From Lentisphaerota bacterium (GTDB lineage: Bacteria > Verrucomicrobiota > Kiritimatiellia > PWTM01), in the NCBI GenBank assembly GCA_016873715.1, contig VGWF01000012.1, forward strand, positions 1-52,466: a stretch of 52,466 bases of DNA. The letters run 5' to 3'. The notes under the pieces were generated by a model. It did no database searches, was not told where the DNA came from, and was given only the letters and a program-made list of their open reading frames with translations. Below, piece after piece: positions 7,082-16,388 of this stretch (the stretch's first letter is position 1; each line of letters begins with the position of its first letter). Both the position numbers and the translations under genes were made by a program.

Positions 7082-7818
7082 TCAGCGACTGGCCTGCGCC
7101 GTGCCGCCGATGGGCTGAACGTCCACCGGGATCTTGGTGCCGATCGTCTGGCCGCTGACTTCGGTATACGCCACGAGCGTATACTTCCCTGGTTTGGCCA
7201 CCTCACCGAGGTAGCCGCCGCCGCCTCCTCACGTAGGGCACATCGAGTCCAGGGATTTGGACTTGGCCAAGGCCGGCTTGCCCGCCTCGTCCAGAAGGTA
7301 GAAGTGGCAGCTTCCGCTGGTCTCCAGCGTCCTCGCGAACTTGCCGCCCCCCATATCCTTGGCCTTGTAGCACGAGGCCGTGATCTTGACGCCGAGCGGC
7401 TTTCCTTCCTTCCAGTCCCGGTTCTTGGAGGAGGTCTTGTCCAACCCGGCGCTTGCGACGAACTGGTACTTGCTGCCGTGCTTCTCGTCCGTGATCTCGG
7501 ACTTGAGCTCGGCAAGCTTCGCGTCGGGCAGCACGATCGCCGTGTTCAGCGACGGACCGGAGGAGAGGCCCGTGAGCGCGATCGGCTGGCCGCCGGCGCT
7601 CCGGACTGCTCTTGGATGAAGGCCTGGTCCTCGGCACTGAGCAACTGGCGCCGGATGCCGAGGGTCTGGCCATCGGGCTTCTTCAGGGTGACCGTGTCGC
7701 CGGTGATCCGGACGAACTCGGCATCGAGCTTGGTCCCGGAAACGCTCGTCCACTCCCGCGCCGAGGCAACGGAACAACACGCGAGGCCCATCGCGACCCA
7801 TCGCAACCAGGCTTTCAT
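7082..7818 (-). CDS. Secreted SHD1-domain protein with CPT-UGA (candidate selenoprotein), frameshifted
   Basis: ATG at 7818 is preceded by AAGGAAG. A signal peptide (residues 1-20, ending VASA) leads into an SHD1-like domain (about 21-71: REWTSVSGTKLDAEF through LSAEDQAFIQ), a domain frequent in planctomycete and verrucomicrobial secreted proteins. Near 7590-7605 the coding sense moves to another frame, equivalent to one missing base. The new frame runs to Ser-Met-Cys-Pro-Thr, then UGA at 7229-7231. It continues for 48 convincing residues (YLGEVAKPGKYTLVAY, an Ig-like beta pattern) to TGA at 7082-7084. A 9-bp hairpin with a GGU loop follows the UGA. The Sec reading has good support. The frameshift may be an assembly error, a real mutation or two genes. 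It converges with the deiodinase-like gene, 13 bp apart. Confidence 0.7.
7196..7216 (-). promoter_or_regulatory. Putative bacterial SECIS in the SHD1 selenoprotein gene
   Basis: On the minus strand, GGCTACCTC (7216-7208) pairs with GAGGTGGCC (7204-7196) with one G-U pair, enclosing the loop GGT (7207-7205). The stem starts 13 nt and the loop 22 nt after the UGA at 7231-7229. Loop sequence and spacing match the hairpin at 5224-5246. Confidence 0.6.
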
Positions 7819-8150
7819 GCGCTTCCTTCTCTCCTGCGGCGGGCACAATTCCCGCCTCGGGTGCGAGTTTAGGCGACCGCCCGCGCCAACGCGAGCAGGA
7901 ATTGTCCCCGGGCGCATCTCCGATTCGTGGACCTGATCCTGCGCGCGCCTTCATCATCGCCGCTCAGGAGCGGAGGTGCGCCCCGCCAGCCATCACCCAG
8001 CGCAAGATCGGCGGTGGCCCCGCATAGTAGTCATCACGCTCCGCGTGATGGCAATCCGGACTACGGGGATTTCCTCACGCGGAGCGTGAGGACTACTTTG
8101 GCGCCCGCACCCGGCCGTCGCCCTGCGCAGGACCGGAGATGCGACCACTG
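7819..8150. other. Intergenic region between two minus-strand genes
   Basis: 332 bases with no convincing gene. It should hold the promoter of the SHD1 gene (minus strand) and contains the palindromic repeat pair at 8026-8097. No other structure stood out. Confidence 0.6.
8026..8097. repeat. BIME-like pair of inverted REP-type palindromes
   Basis: The left arm 8026-8050 and right arm 8073-8097 are inverted copies (23 of 25 positions complementary). Each arm is itself a hairpin: ATCACGC-TCC-GCGTGAT on the left and CCTCACGC-GGA-GCGTGAGG on the right, flanked by AGTAGTC/GACTACT. Two opposed palindromes a short distance apart in an intergenic region is the layout of REP/BIME elements. A RAYT-type transposase elsewhere in the genome would be expected; none is in this window. 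Confidence 0.75.
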
Positions 8151-9536
8151 TCACCCACCGCCACCCGCGCTGGCGGACCGGAGGCGGGCGGCCAGGTCCG
8201 AGGGCAGGAGGAACTCCGCCTTCTCGGACGCCAGGAAGTCCAGGATCGCAAGGAACTGCGCGAACCGGTCGCCCGCGCCCCACATCATCGGGTGGCCCTG
8301 GAGCACGAAGTACGTGCGGTCGGGGTGCCTTGCGTAGCCGGCCCGGAACCATGCGGCATCGGGCACGCCGACGCTGCGCTCGAGGTTCACGTCCCACACG
8401 CGGTCGAGGACCGTCACCTTGCCCTCCGCATCCAGGGCTCGCGATGCCGCATCGGCCGGCTGGGGATAGAGCCACGCCCTCATGTGCGGATCGGCGGCCA
8501 TCACGCGCGCGGTCCCGGCATCGAAGCTGGGTCCGTACACCCCGCCGGGCGGACCGAAGGTGGTGAACGAGAAGCCGAGCTTCGCGACCGCGAGTTCCTG
8601 CGAACGGTCGAATCGGCGCTTCTGCTCCTCGAACGGACGGCCGCAGAACTCGTTGAACTTCCGTCCGTCCGCCTCGTGGGTGGCGTGATCCCACCCGTGG
8701 AACCAGAACTCGACCCCGCCGGAGCCGTGCAGGTCCCGGATCCACTTCACGTACTCGGGCGCCGCCTCCTCCAGCGTCCGGCAGACGACGCCGAAGCCCG
8801 CCTTGATGCCGCGATCCCGGAGGACCCCGGCCAGCCGGACCCACGCGTCGGGCGCGCGGCCTCCGACCTGGGCGACGTCATCGAACTTGAGAACGATCGC
8901 CGGCGGACGCGCGCGCGGCGGGAGGTTGGCCGGCAGGGCCGCGACGGGCGCCGGCCGGGGCGCGGGCGGTTTCTCCGGCAGCGGCGCAGCCGCCGGATCG
9001 AGGCCGTCGAGGACGAAGTCGTCGCAGTCGGCCGCGCCGGTGGCGGACGAGTAGGAGTGGATCCAGACGGCCACCGAGGCGGCGCCGGGGGGGACTGCGG
9101 AGGTCATCGCGTAGTCGTGCCACCCGCCGTCGGGCCGGTCGATCGCGCGGCCCGCGGTGCCCCAGCCGTCCTTCACCGCCGGGTCCTTCACCGGGCGTCC
9201 CTCCGGGGAGAAGAACCACAGGTAGACGCCCATGAACCGGTCGCGCGTTCGTGCCCGGAACGAAAGCGACACGCGGCCGCCCTCCGTCACCGGCAGGCGC
9301 GCGCTGCGCACCGAGGAACCCTCCGTGGCGCTGCCGTCGACAACGCGGAGGCCAAGTCCCCCGCCGCGCGCGGCGGCCTGGGTCACGACGGACATCGAGT
9401 CCTCGACGCGCCAGCCGGCCGCGCCGTCCTCGAAGCCCGGGTTGGGAAGCGGCGTGCGGGCCGACGACGCGCCCACGGCCAGGAGAACCGCGGCCAGGAA
9501 CCCGAGAGGTCGCGCGCGGCAGGGGCGAAGGTTCAT
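8151..9536 (-). CDS. Secreted polysaccharide-deacetylase-like protein
   Basis: 461 aa from ATG 9536. A signal peptide ends near ASSA (residue 26). A beta-rich N-terminal carbohydrate-binding-like region (NPGFEDGAAGWRV, residues 32-190) is typical of CBM-type domains. A Pro/Ala linker (about 195-215) leads to a C-terminal catalytic domain with IVLKFDDV, the conserved aspartate pair of NodB-like deacetylases, and FWFHGWDH, the metal-binding histidine motif, then FGPPGG. It is probably exported to act on a polysaccharide. The exact substrate cannot be read from sequence. It lies 55 bp from recB on the same strand, without an obvious functional link. Confidence 0.7.
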   Translation of the reverse strand: MNLRPCRARPLGFLAAVLLAVGASSARTPLPNPGFEDGAAGWRVEDSMSVVTQAAARGGGLGLRVVDGSATEGSSVRSARLPVTEGGRVSLSFRARTRDRFMGVYLWFFSPEGRPVKDPAVKDGWGTAGRAIDRPDGGWHDYAMTSAVPPGAASVAVWIHSYSSATGAADCDDFVLDGLDPAAAPLPEKPPAPRPAPVAALPANLPPRARPPAIVLKFDDVAQVGGRAPDAWVRLAGVLRDRGIKAGFGVVCRTLEEAAPEYVKWIRDLHGSGGVEFWFHGWDHATHEADGRKFNEFCGRPFEEQKRRFDRSQELAVAKLGFSFTTFGPPGGVYGPSFDAGTARVMAADPHMRAWLYPQPADAASRALDAEGKVTVLDRVWDVNLERSVGVPDAAWFRAGYARHPDRTYFVLQGHPMMWGAGDRFAQFLAILDFLASEKAEFLLPSDLAARLRSASAGGGG

Positions 9537-9591
9537 GCGGGGCAGTATCGATCCCCGCCCCGCCGCACGCAAGACGCCGCGACGCCCGGCG

Positions 9592-12500
9592 TCACGGCGA
9601 CGGGCCGTCGAAGAGCGCGGAGATCGCCCCGATCCGCGCCGGATCGGGGCGCGAGAAGTGAACGCCGCGCGCCGGGCCGTCGGCCGGGTCGAGACCGCGG
9701 ACGAAGAGATAGAACGCCCCGCCGAACCGCCGGGCGAAATCGTCCGCCGACCAACCGCGCGCGAGAAGAAGGCGGCGGAGCGCGACGCTGTAGAGGTCCA
9801 CCTGCAGGTCGTAATCGGCTGCCGCCATCTCGCGGACGAGGCGCGCGGGCAGGTAGTCGTCGGGCGACGGTCCGAGGAGATTCGACTTGTAGTCGAGGAG
9901 GTAGACCCGCCCGCCGGCCTCGAACACCAGGTCGATGTAGCCCTTCAGGAAGCCGTGCATCGGGTCGAAGACCAGCCGGGAGGGGCCGTCGCGGTCCGCG
10001 GAGGGGCTCCCGGCACGGCCGAGGACGCGGTTGAGTTCGTCGGGCGCGACACGGGCGACCGGGTGCAGGAACGGCAGCTCGCGCAGGCAGCGCGCGGGGT
10101 CGAGATCGCGCAGGCGGAGGCCGGTGGCATCGAGCGGCGTGTCGAGCGTCGCGCACACGGCGCGTGCGAACGCGTCGCGCCAGCGCGCGTCGAGACCGTA
10201 GTGCGGCAGGACTTCCTCCGCGGCGAGCGCCGCGGAGCGCAGGTCGGTCGCGGCGAAGTCCGCGTGTTCCATGAGCTCGTGCAGCAGCCGGCCCGGTCCG
10301 GGCCCGGCCGGGAAGCGGAATCGCTCGTCGGCCGCATCGGCGGCGGCGGCCGGCGCGGACGGGGCCGCCTCGTCGTGATCCGGGCGCTCGGCGGCGGCCT
10401 GGGTCGAGGCCTTGAGCGACGAGAAGCTCGCGATGCGCCATCCGTCGTCGAGCGGGCCGTGGAAGCTCCGCGCCTGCGGAGACACCGCGGGTGCGGGCGC
10501 CGCCGGGCCGCGCGCGGCGCGCGGCGGCGGCAGCGGACCGACGGCCAGCCCGCCCTGCGCCGCCTCGACCGCACGGTCGAGATCGGCGCGCACGGCGGCC
10601 GGGCTCCACGGCTTCACATGCTCCACCGCCTCGCCGGGCACCGCCCCGGCCGGCGCGTGGAGCAGCCACGCGAGCGGTGACAACTCGGCCCCGTGGATGG
10701 CCCCCCACCCCGCATAACAGGCGAGACGCGCGCGCGTCAGGGCGACATAGGCGAGGCGCACGCTCTCCTGGAACGTCTCGGCCTGCCGCCGCGCCGCGTG
10801 CGTGCCGGCGTCCGGGCCCCCGGTGTCGAGGATGCGCCGCCCGCCGTCCTCGCGCTCGTGGCAGACCACCGGGATGCGGTCGCGGTCGTTCCGGGGAAGC
10901 GACCACAGGAACGGACAGAAGACCACCGGGTACTGGAGGCCCTTGCTCTTGTGGATGGTGACGATCCGCACGCGCGAGGCGTCGCTCTCCAGGCGCATCT
11001 CGGACTCGTCCGACGCCTCCTCGCCCGCCGCCGCGACCTCGGCGTCGAACCAGGCGACAAGGCCGGCCGGGCTCATCCGGCGCGCGGCCTCGGCGGCGCC
11101 CAGCAGTTCGGCCAAGTGGCGGACGTTGGTCACGCGGCGCTCGCCGTCCGCCCGGGCGAGGAGGCGGTCGAGGGTCCCCTCCTCCGCCAGCAGGCGCTGG
11201 AACATCGCGCCGAAGCCGTCGCGCACCCATCGGGCGTGGAAGGCCTGCCAGCGGCCGACCAAGGCGTCCCAGTCCGCCGGCGCCGCCGCCGCGGCGTCCA
11301 GCGCGGCGGGCGTCCAGCCGAGGAGCGGCGTCAGCGCGGCGCCGCGGAGCAGTCCGACGTCGCGCGGACGCGCGAGGGCGGCCAGCACGGCCTGCAGGTA
11401 CCGGGCGTCGACCGAGCCGAAGACGCTCGACGGGCTCGACTCCACCGCCGGCACGCCGGCACGGTCGAGCGCGGCGCGCACCCGAGCGCCCTGCGCGTGC
11501 GTGGAGACCAGCACCGCCAGGTCGCCCGCCGACAGCGGCCGCTCGCGGGGACCGCCGGCGACGCGCGCCCCGGAGGCCGGATCGAGCAGGCGGACCGCCT
11601 CCGCGGCCACGGCGTCGCAGAAGCGGGCCTCCGCATCGCCCCTGCCGAGCGGCTTGCCGTCATCGCCGGGACCGGCCAGCCACAGCGTCATCGGCGCCGG
11701 CTCGCGCCCGCCGATGCGGAGCGTCTCGATGCCGTCGCGTTCGGCGGGCGTGACGGCGGCCGGGCCGATGAAGGTCTGCACGAAGGCGTCCGGCCGGGCG
11801 AAGACGGCGTTCACCGCCCTCACGAGCCGAGGGGTCGAGCGCCAGTTCCGGTCGAGCGAGTGCGCCTCTGCGCCGGCCCGCGCGTCGCCGTAGGCGAAGA
11901 TGTCCGCGCCGCGGAAGGCGTAGATCGACTGCTTCGGATCGCCGATCAGGAAGAGGTCGGTGCCGCCCTTCCCGTGCATCGCGCGCAGGATCGCGTACTG
12001 CGCGGGATCGGTGTCCTGGAATTCGTCGACCATCGCCACGGGGTAGTCGCGGGCGAGCGCCGCGGCGAGACGGGCGCCGCCGGGCCCCTCGAGCGCCGCG
12101 CGCACGAGGCCCACCAGTTCGTCGTAGCTGCGCAGGTTGAGCCGCGCGTGGAGGTCGCGCCGAAGCGCCGGAACCTCCCGCGCCAGCCGCGCGAGCCAGC
12201 CGGCGCGCAGGCCGTCCGCCACCGCGACCAGGGCCTCCCGCGCATCGGACGCCGTCTCCGCCGCGTCGAACAGCGGGGACGCCGCCGGGCGCCGCCCGCC
12301 CTTGGCCCCGGCGCTCACGGACGCGGCCGACAGCCTGCGCAACGCATCGCCGATCTCCGCCGCCGGATCCGGGTCCTGCAGCCAGGCCTCGACGGCGTCC
12401 AGAATGCCGGGGATCTTCGAGGCCCGGTACCGCGTCTGGTTCATCACGGCCGTGTCGGAGAGGATCGCCTGCGCCGCGGGCCGCGCCCCCGGCCAGGCGC

Positions 12501-13176
12501 GGGCGAGCGCGGCGACGGCCTTCTCGAACGCCTTCTCCGCGGCGCGGATGGACGCGGGCGAAGGCGCCGCGTCGGGCACGACGACGAACGAGTCCGCGTC
12601 GGCCACGAGCCGCACGACCGCGCCCAGCGTTCCGGCATCGAGCCCGGCGAGCGCCAGCGCCGTGGCGGGACCCGCCGCATCGGGCAGGGTTGCGCGCAGG
12701 AAGGTCCGCGCCATGCGGTCCTCGAGGTCGGGGGACGGCGGCGTGATCTCGGCCTCGCCCAGGGCGTCGCACTCGAAGACGCGGTCGCGGAGCACGCGCT
12801 GGCAGAACGAGTGGAGGGTCCCGATCGGCGCGCGGTCGTAGTCCGCCACCGCCGCGTCGAGCCGCGCCGCGATCTCGCGCAGGTCCGCCCCGCGCCCGAG
12901 TCCGGCGAGGATGCCGTCCGCCGCCGGCGCGCCGCGCGCAAGGGCGTCGCGCGCCTTCGCGATGCGCGCGCGGAGCCGGTCGCGCAGTTCCGACGCGGCC
13001 GCGTTCGTGTAGGTGACGACCAGGATCCGCGCCACGTCGAGCCCGTCCCGCTCGAGCAGCAGGCGCAGGTGCAGGTCGGCCAGCGAGTGGGTCTTGCCGG
13101 TGCCCGCGCTGGCCTGGAGGAGTTGGACGCCCTTCAGCGGGACGGAGCGGGGATCGAAGACCCTGGGCTTCTTCAC
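9592..13176 (-). CDS. recB: RecB-like helicase-nuclease (UvrD/Rep family)
   Basis: 1194 aa from a GTG at 13176 that overlaps the recC stop (GTGA), with GGGGAGGG just upstream. Walker A is ASAGTGKT near the N-terminus. Further helicase motifs are DEFQDTD (Walker B), GDPKQSIYAFRGAD and VRIVTIHKSKGLQYP, then LAYVALTRAR. The C-terminal nuclease has GYIDLVF and LLDYKSN, the RecB nuclease signature, so the cutting site is intact. With RecC it should process double-strand DNA ends for RecA loading. No recD lies beside it in this window. Confidence 0.92.
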   Translation of the reverse strand: MKKPRVFDPRSVPLKGVQLLQASAGTGKTHSLADLHLRLLLERDGLDVARILVVTYTNAAASELRDRLRARIAKARDALARGAPAADGILAGLGRGADLREIAARLDAAVADYDRAPIGTLHSFCQRVLRDRVFECDALGEAEITPPSPDLEDRMARTFLRATLPDAAGPATALALAGLDAGTLGAVVRLVADADSFVVVPDAAPSPASIRAAEKAFEKAVAALARAWPGARPAAQAILSDTAVMNQTRYRASKIPGILDAVEAWLQDPDPAAEIGDALRRLSAASVSAGAKGGRRPAASPLFDAAETASDAREALVAVADGLRAGWLARLAREVPALRRDLHARLNLRSYDELVGLVRAALEGPGGARLAAALARDYPVAMVDEFQDTDPAQYAILRAMHGKGGTDLFLIGDPKQSIYAFRGADIFAYGDARAGAEAHSLDRNWRSTPRLVRAVNAVFARPDAFVQTFIGPAAVTPAERDGIETLRIGGREPAPMTLWLAGPGDDGKPLGRGDAEARFCDAVAAEAVRLLDPASGARVAGGPRERPLSAGDLAVLVSTHAQGARVRAALDRAGVPAVESSPSSVFGSVDARYLQAVLAALARPRDVGLLRGAALTPLLGWTPAALDAAAAAPADWDALVGRWQAFHARWVRDGFGAMFQRLLAEEGTLDRLLARADGERRVTNVRHLAELLGAAEAARRMSPAGLVAWFDAEVAAAGEEASDESEMRLESDASRVRIVTIHKSKGLQYPVVFCPFLWSLPRNDRDRIPVVCHEREDGGRRILDTGGPDAGTHAARRQAETFQESVRLAYVALTRARLACYAGWGAIHGAELSPLAWLLHAPAGAVPGEAVEHVKPWSPAAVRADLDRAVEAAQGGLAVGPLPPPRAARGPAAPAPAVSPQARSFHGPLDDGWRIASFSSLKASTQAAAERPDHDEAAPSAPAAAADAADERFRFPAGPGPGRLLHELMEHADFAATDLRSAALAAEEVLPHYGLDARWRDAFARAVCATLDTPLDATGLRLRDLDPARCLRELPFLHPVARVAPDELNRVLGRAGSPSADRDGPSRLVFDPMHGFLKGYIDLVFEAGGRVYLLDYKSNLLGPSPDDYLPARLVREMAAADYDLQVDLYSVALRRLLLARGWSADDFARRFGGAFYLFVRGLDPADGPARGVHFSRPDPARIGAISALFDGPSP

Positions 13177-16100
13177 GGCGTGCCCTCCCCGATCGCCGCG
13201 AAGAGCGGACCGTAGAGCCGCTCCGCCCACTCCCGCAGGCCGGCGGTCGCGGGGTCGTGTTCCGCCGGAACGAGCGAAGGGAGGATCGAGCTCCGATCGA
13301 ACCAGCCGGTGCCGCGTTCGTTCGCCCACGCGTCGCGCACCTTCGCCGCGGACCTCTCGTCCCGATCGCCGCGAACCCATGCCTCGGCGCCGGCCGGCCA
13401 GACGGTCAGCACGGAGCGGAGCCCCGCGGCCCAGGCCTCGAGCCAGTCGCGCATCCGGGCTTCCGGGTCGGGGACCGGGCCGAAGACGACGGTTTCGTCG
13501 GCGAAGACGACGCTCGTCCGCGCCGCCGCTGCGCCGGTCGCGCAGAGGACCAGGTGCCGGAGCCACGGATCGACGAGATGGGCCGCGTGCCGGCCCACCT
13601 TCTTCCAGACCAGCAGTCCGTCCTCGCGCAGATCGTCCAGCCGCGCGCGCAGCTCGACCTCCGCGGTGCGGCACGTCCACTCCACCGGCGCGACGACCGC
13701 CCCGCGGCGCCAGGGCTCGAGGCGCGCCTCGAAGGCGCGAAGGTCGCGCTCGAAGTCCCGCAGCGCGGGCCCCGCGGCCGCGCCGTGCGGGAGCGCGCCG
13801 GCCGCGCGGAGGATCCCGGCGGCGACCGGAGCCGCGGCCCCGCTCTCCAGCCGGGCCCCGATCAGCAGGCGGTCCCACGGGCGGTCCTCCAGCTCGCAGG
13901 GCAGCAGCGGCTCGGCGTCCCCCGGCTCCTCGTCCGCGCGCATCCGGCGGACGCCCAGCCGCATCGTCGCGAACCCCTCGGCGGGATCCCGCATGAACTT
14001 CGCCAGTTCGGAAAGCGTCACGACGCGGAGCGGTTCGGGCAGCGGCCCCCCGATCGGCGGCGGGAGCCCGGCGGCGGGCGCGGCGCCGGTCCGGGCCGCC
14101 ATCGCGAGGGCGTGGCGCGCGGAGTAGCTGAAGAGCCGCGGGTCGCTCCCGTCGAAATAGGCACGGCTGAACGGCTGGAGCGGGTGGCGCACGACGAGGC
14201 CCTCGCGCGCGGGGCGTCCGCCGGGGCCCTCGAAGATGCGGTCGACCGCGTCGAGCAGTTCGCAGACGCACACCGACGGGGGCCGCGGTTCGTCGGAGCG
14301 GATGTCGCGGCCGACGTGGCTGACATGCAGCGCATCCCGCGCCGCGAAGAGGCATTCGAGGAAGAGGTAGCGGTCGTCCAGACGCCGGCTCCGGTCGCCG
14401 GGGCGCGGCGCGGCGCGGATGAGGTCGAAGCCCGGGGCGGCGTCCTGCCGCGGGAAGGCGTCGTCGTCCATGCCGAGCAGGCAGACGACGCGGAACGGGA
14501 TGCTGCGCATCGGGACGAGATTGCAGAACGTGACGCCGCCGCCGAGGAACGGCGACGCGAGCGACGAGCGGTCGAGGCAGTCCTCGAGCGCATCCCTCGC
14601 CGCGGGCAGCGGCAGCTCGCCCGCGAACCCCGCGCGTCCGGCGGCGGCGGCCCAGTCGACGACGTCGCGGAGGATCCCGCCGAGTTCCTCGTGCTCCTCC
14701 GGCGCCGGGTCGATCAGCCGCGCCGCCGCCGCGCCCAGGCGGCGCGCCCATTCGGCCGGCGCGTGCGGCCCGGCGAGCGCGTCGGCGCATTCGCAGGCCG
14801 CCGCGTGGAACCCGCAGAGCGCCGCCAGCACCTCCGGATCGGGCGCATCGACCGGGAGCACGCCGGCGAAAAGGTCCAGCGGTCCGCCCTCGACGGCGTC
14901 GCCCAGGACGAGGCGGTCGAGGCCGAAGCGCCACGTATGGGGCGCGTCGTCCCCCGCGTCGCCCCGGCCGCGCCGGATCGCGGCCGCGCCGACCCACGCC
15001 CGCACCGCGGCGACGCCCGTCTCGTCGAGACCGAAGCGGCGCATCACGGGTGGACCGCCCAGCAGGTCGAGGAGGTCCGGGGCGCCGAAATCACCGTCCG
15101 GCAGCCGCAGCAGCCTCCGGACCGCGTCGGCCACGCGGCCGAACCGGAGCGGGCTGCGATCGGCGACGGTGAACGGGATGCGCGGCTCGCCGGCCCCGAA
15201 CACGGCCTCGACGGCCGCGGCGTAGGTCTCGATGTCCGGCGCCATGACGATGATATCGCGCGGCGTGAGGCCGGGGGTGCGCGCAAGGCGGTCGAGGAGC
15301 TGGTCGTGCAGGACCTCGATCTCGCGTTGCGGGCTGTGGCAGACGTGCACGCGGATGGAGTCGTCGGCGTCCTCCGCCGCCGCGCGCGGCGCGCCGGGCG
15401 CCGGCTCGGGCTCGAACGCCGCGATGCGCCGGCGGACCTCGTGCAGCGCGCGGCCGGAGGGCGGCGTCCCGTCCGTCCACAGCTCCTCCGCGTTCCATTC
15501 CGCGGCCTCGTGGAGCGCGCCGAGGAAGTCGCGGCCGACGGCGCCATCGAGCGCGAGGAGCGAGGGCGCCTCGCCGGCGTGGAGCGAGCCGGGGGCCAGG
15601 CCGTGCCGCCGCTCGCGGATGCGCTCGCGCTCGGCGGCGCGGGGGCTCCCCGTCTCGAACCACATCTCGCGGCAGGGATTCAGGGCGTAGACGGTCACGT
15701 CGGCGTGCCGTCCGAGCGCGGCGAACGCGGCGAGGTAGGCCGGCGGAAGCGCGGAGAGGCCGAAGACCGAGACGCGGTGCGGCGCGGCGGCGGCGGCGGG
15801 GGCCGCCGACTCCAGGGCGCGGACGAGGTCCTCCATCACGCGGGCCGGGTGGCGCGGACCGAGACGCGCCACCGTGCGCCGCCAGAGGTCCGCCTGCCAC
15901 GCGGCGTCGTCCGCCGGAAGCCGGAGCCCGCGGGGCGCCGGGCGTCGCGCCTCCCACGCGGCGAGGAGGTCGCCGCGGTGGACGGCGTACTGGTCGAACC
16001 GGTCCGCCACGCTCCGCGCGAGGTGGACGAGACGGCGGCCGTCGGAGTCCCCGCGAAGGTAGCGCGCGGGCTCTCCGGACGCCTCGGGCAGAAGGTCCAT

Positions 16101-16382
16101 CAGCGTCCAGACCAGCGTCCCCGGATCGTAGGGATCGGGATCGGGCACGAGGCCGAGGCGCGCGGCGACGCGCCACAGCAGAGCCTTCGGGAACGGGAAC
16201 TCGCCGAGGGTCCAGATGCCCAGGCGCTCCGCGAGACGCAGGGAGAGCCAGCGCTCCATGCCGCGGTTCTGGACGACGATCGTCTCCTTCGCGAACGGGT
16301 CGGCCGGCGGCCGGGCGCGGAGCGTGTCCGCCAGCGCGCCGGCGAGGCGTCCGAGATCGTCGCTGACCGTCACGCGGAACAC
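13173..16382 (-). CDS. recC: RecC-like exonuclease V subunit
   Basis: 1069 aa from a GTG start at 16382, seven bases after the preceding oxidoreductase stop, whose GGGGAG end can serve as ribosome site. The N-terminal region has NRGMERWLSLRLAERLGIW and the FPFPKALLWR stretch typical of RecC, followed by HVCHSPQREIEVLHDQLL and IIVMAPDIETY, inactive-helicase-like segments of RecC. It overlaps recB by four bases, so the two subunits are probably coupled. RecC normally recognises Chi and guides the nuclease; whether this organism uses a Chi site cannot be seen here. Confidence 0.9.
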   Translation of the reverse strand: MFRVTVSDDLGRLAGALADTLRARPPADPFAKETIVVQNRGMERWLSLRLAERLGIWTLGEFPFPKALLWRVAARLGLVPDPDPYDPGTLVWTLMDLLPEASGEPARYLRGDSDGRRLVHLARSVADRFDQYAVHRGDLLAAWEARRPAPRGLRLPADDAAWQADLWRRTVARLGPRHPARVMEDLVRALESAAPAAAAAPHRVSVFGLSALPPAYLAAFAALGRHADVTVYALNPCREMWFETGSPRAAERERIRERRHGLAPGSLHAGEAPSLLALDGAVGRDFLGALHEAAEWNAEELWTDGTPPSGRALHEVRRRIAAFEPEPAPGAPRAAAEDADDSIRVHVCHSPQREIEVLHDQLLDRLARTPGLTPRDIIVMAPDIETYAAAVEAVFGAGEPRIPFTVADRSPLRFGRVADAVRRLLRLPDGDFGAPDLLDLLGGPPVMRRFGLDETGVAAVRAWVGAAAIRRGRGDAGDDAPHTWRFGLDRLVLGDAVEGGPLDLFAGVLPVDAPDPEVLAALCGFHAAACECADALAGPHAPAEWARRLGAAAARLIDPAPEEHEELGGILRDVVDWAAAAGRAGFAGELPLPAARDALEDCLDRSSLASPFLGGGVTFCNLVPMRSIPFRVVCLLGMDDDAFPRQDAAPGFDLIRAAPRPGDRSRRLDDRYLFLECLFAARDALHVSHVGRDIRSDEPRPPSVCVCELLDAVDRIFEGPGGRPAREGLVVRHPLQPFSRAYFDGSDPRLFSYSARHALAMAARTGAAPAAGLPPPIGGPLPEPLRVVTLSELAKFMRDPAEGFATMRLGVRRMRADEEPGDAEPLLPCELEDRPWDRLLIGARLESGAAAPVAAGILRAAGALPHGAAAGPALRDFERDLRAFEARLEPWRRGAVVAPVEWTCRTAEVELRARLDDLREDGLLVWKKVGRHAAHLVDPWLRHLVLCATGAAAARTSVVFADETVVFGPVPDPEARMRDWLEAWAAGLRSVLTVWPAGAEAWVRGDRDERSAAKVRDAWANERGTGWFDRSSILPSLVPAEHDPATAGLREWAERLYGPLFAAIGEGTP

Positions 16383-16388
16383 GTCGGG

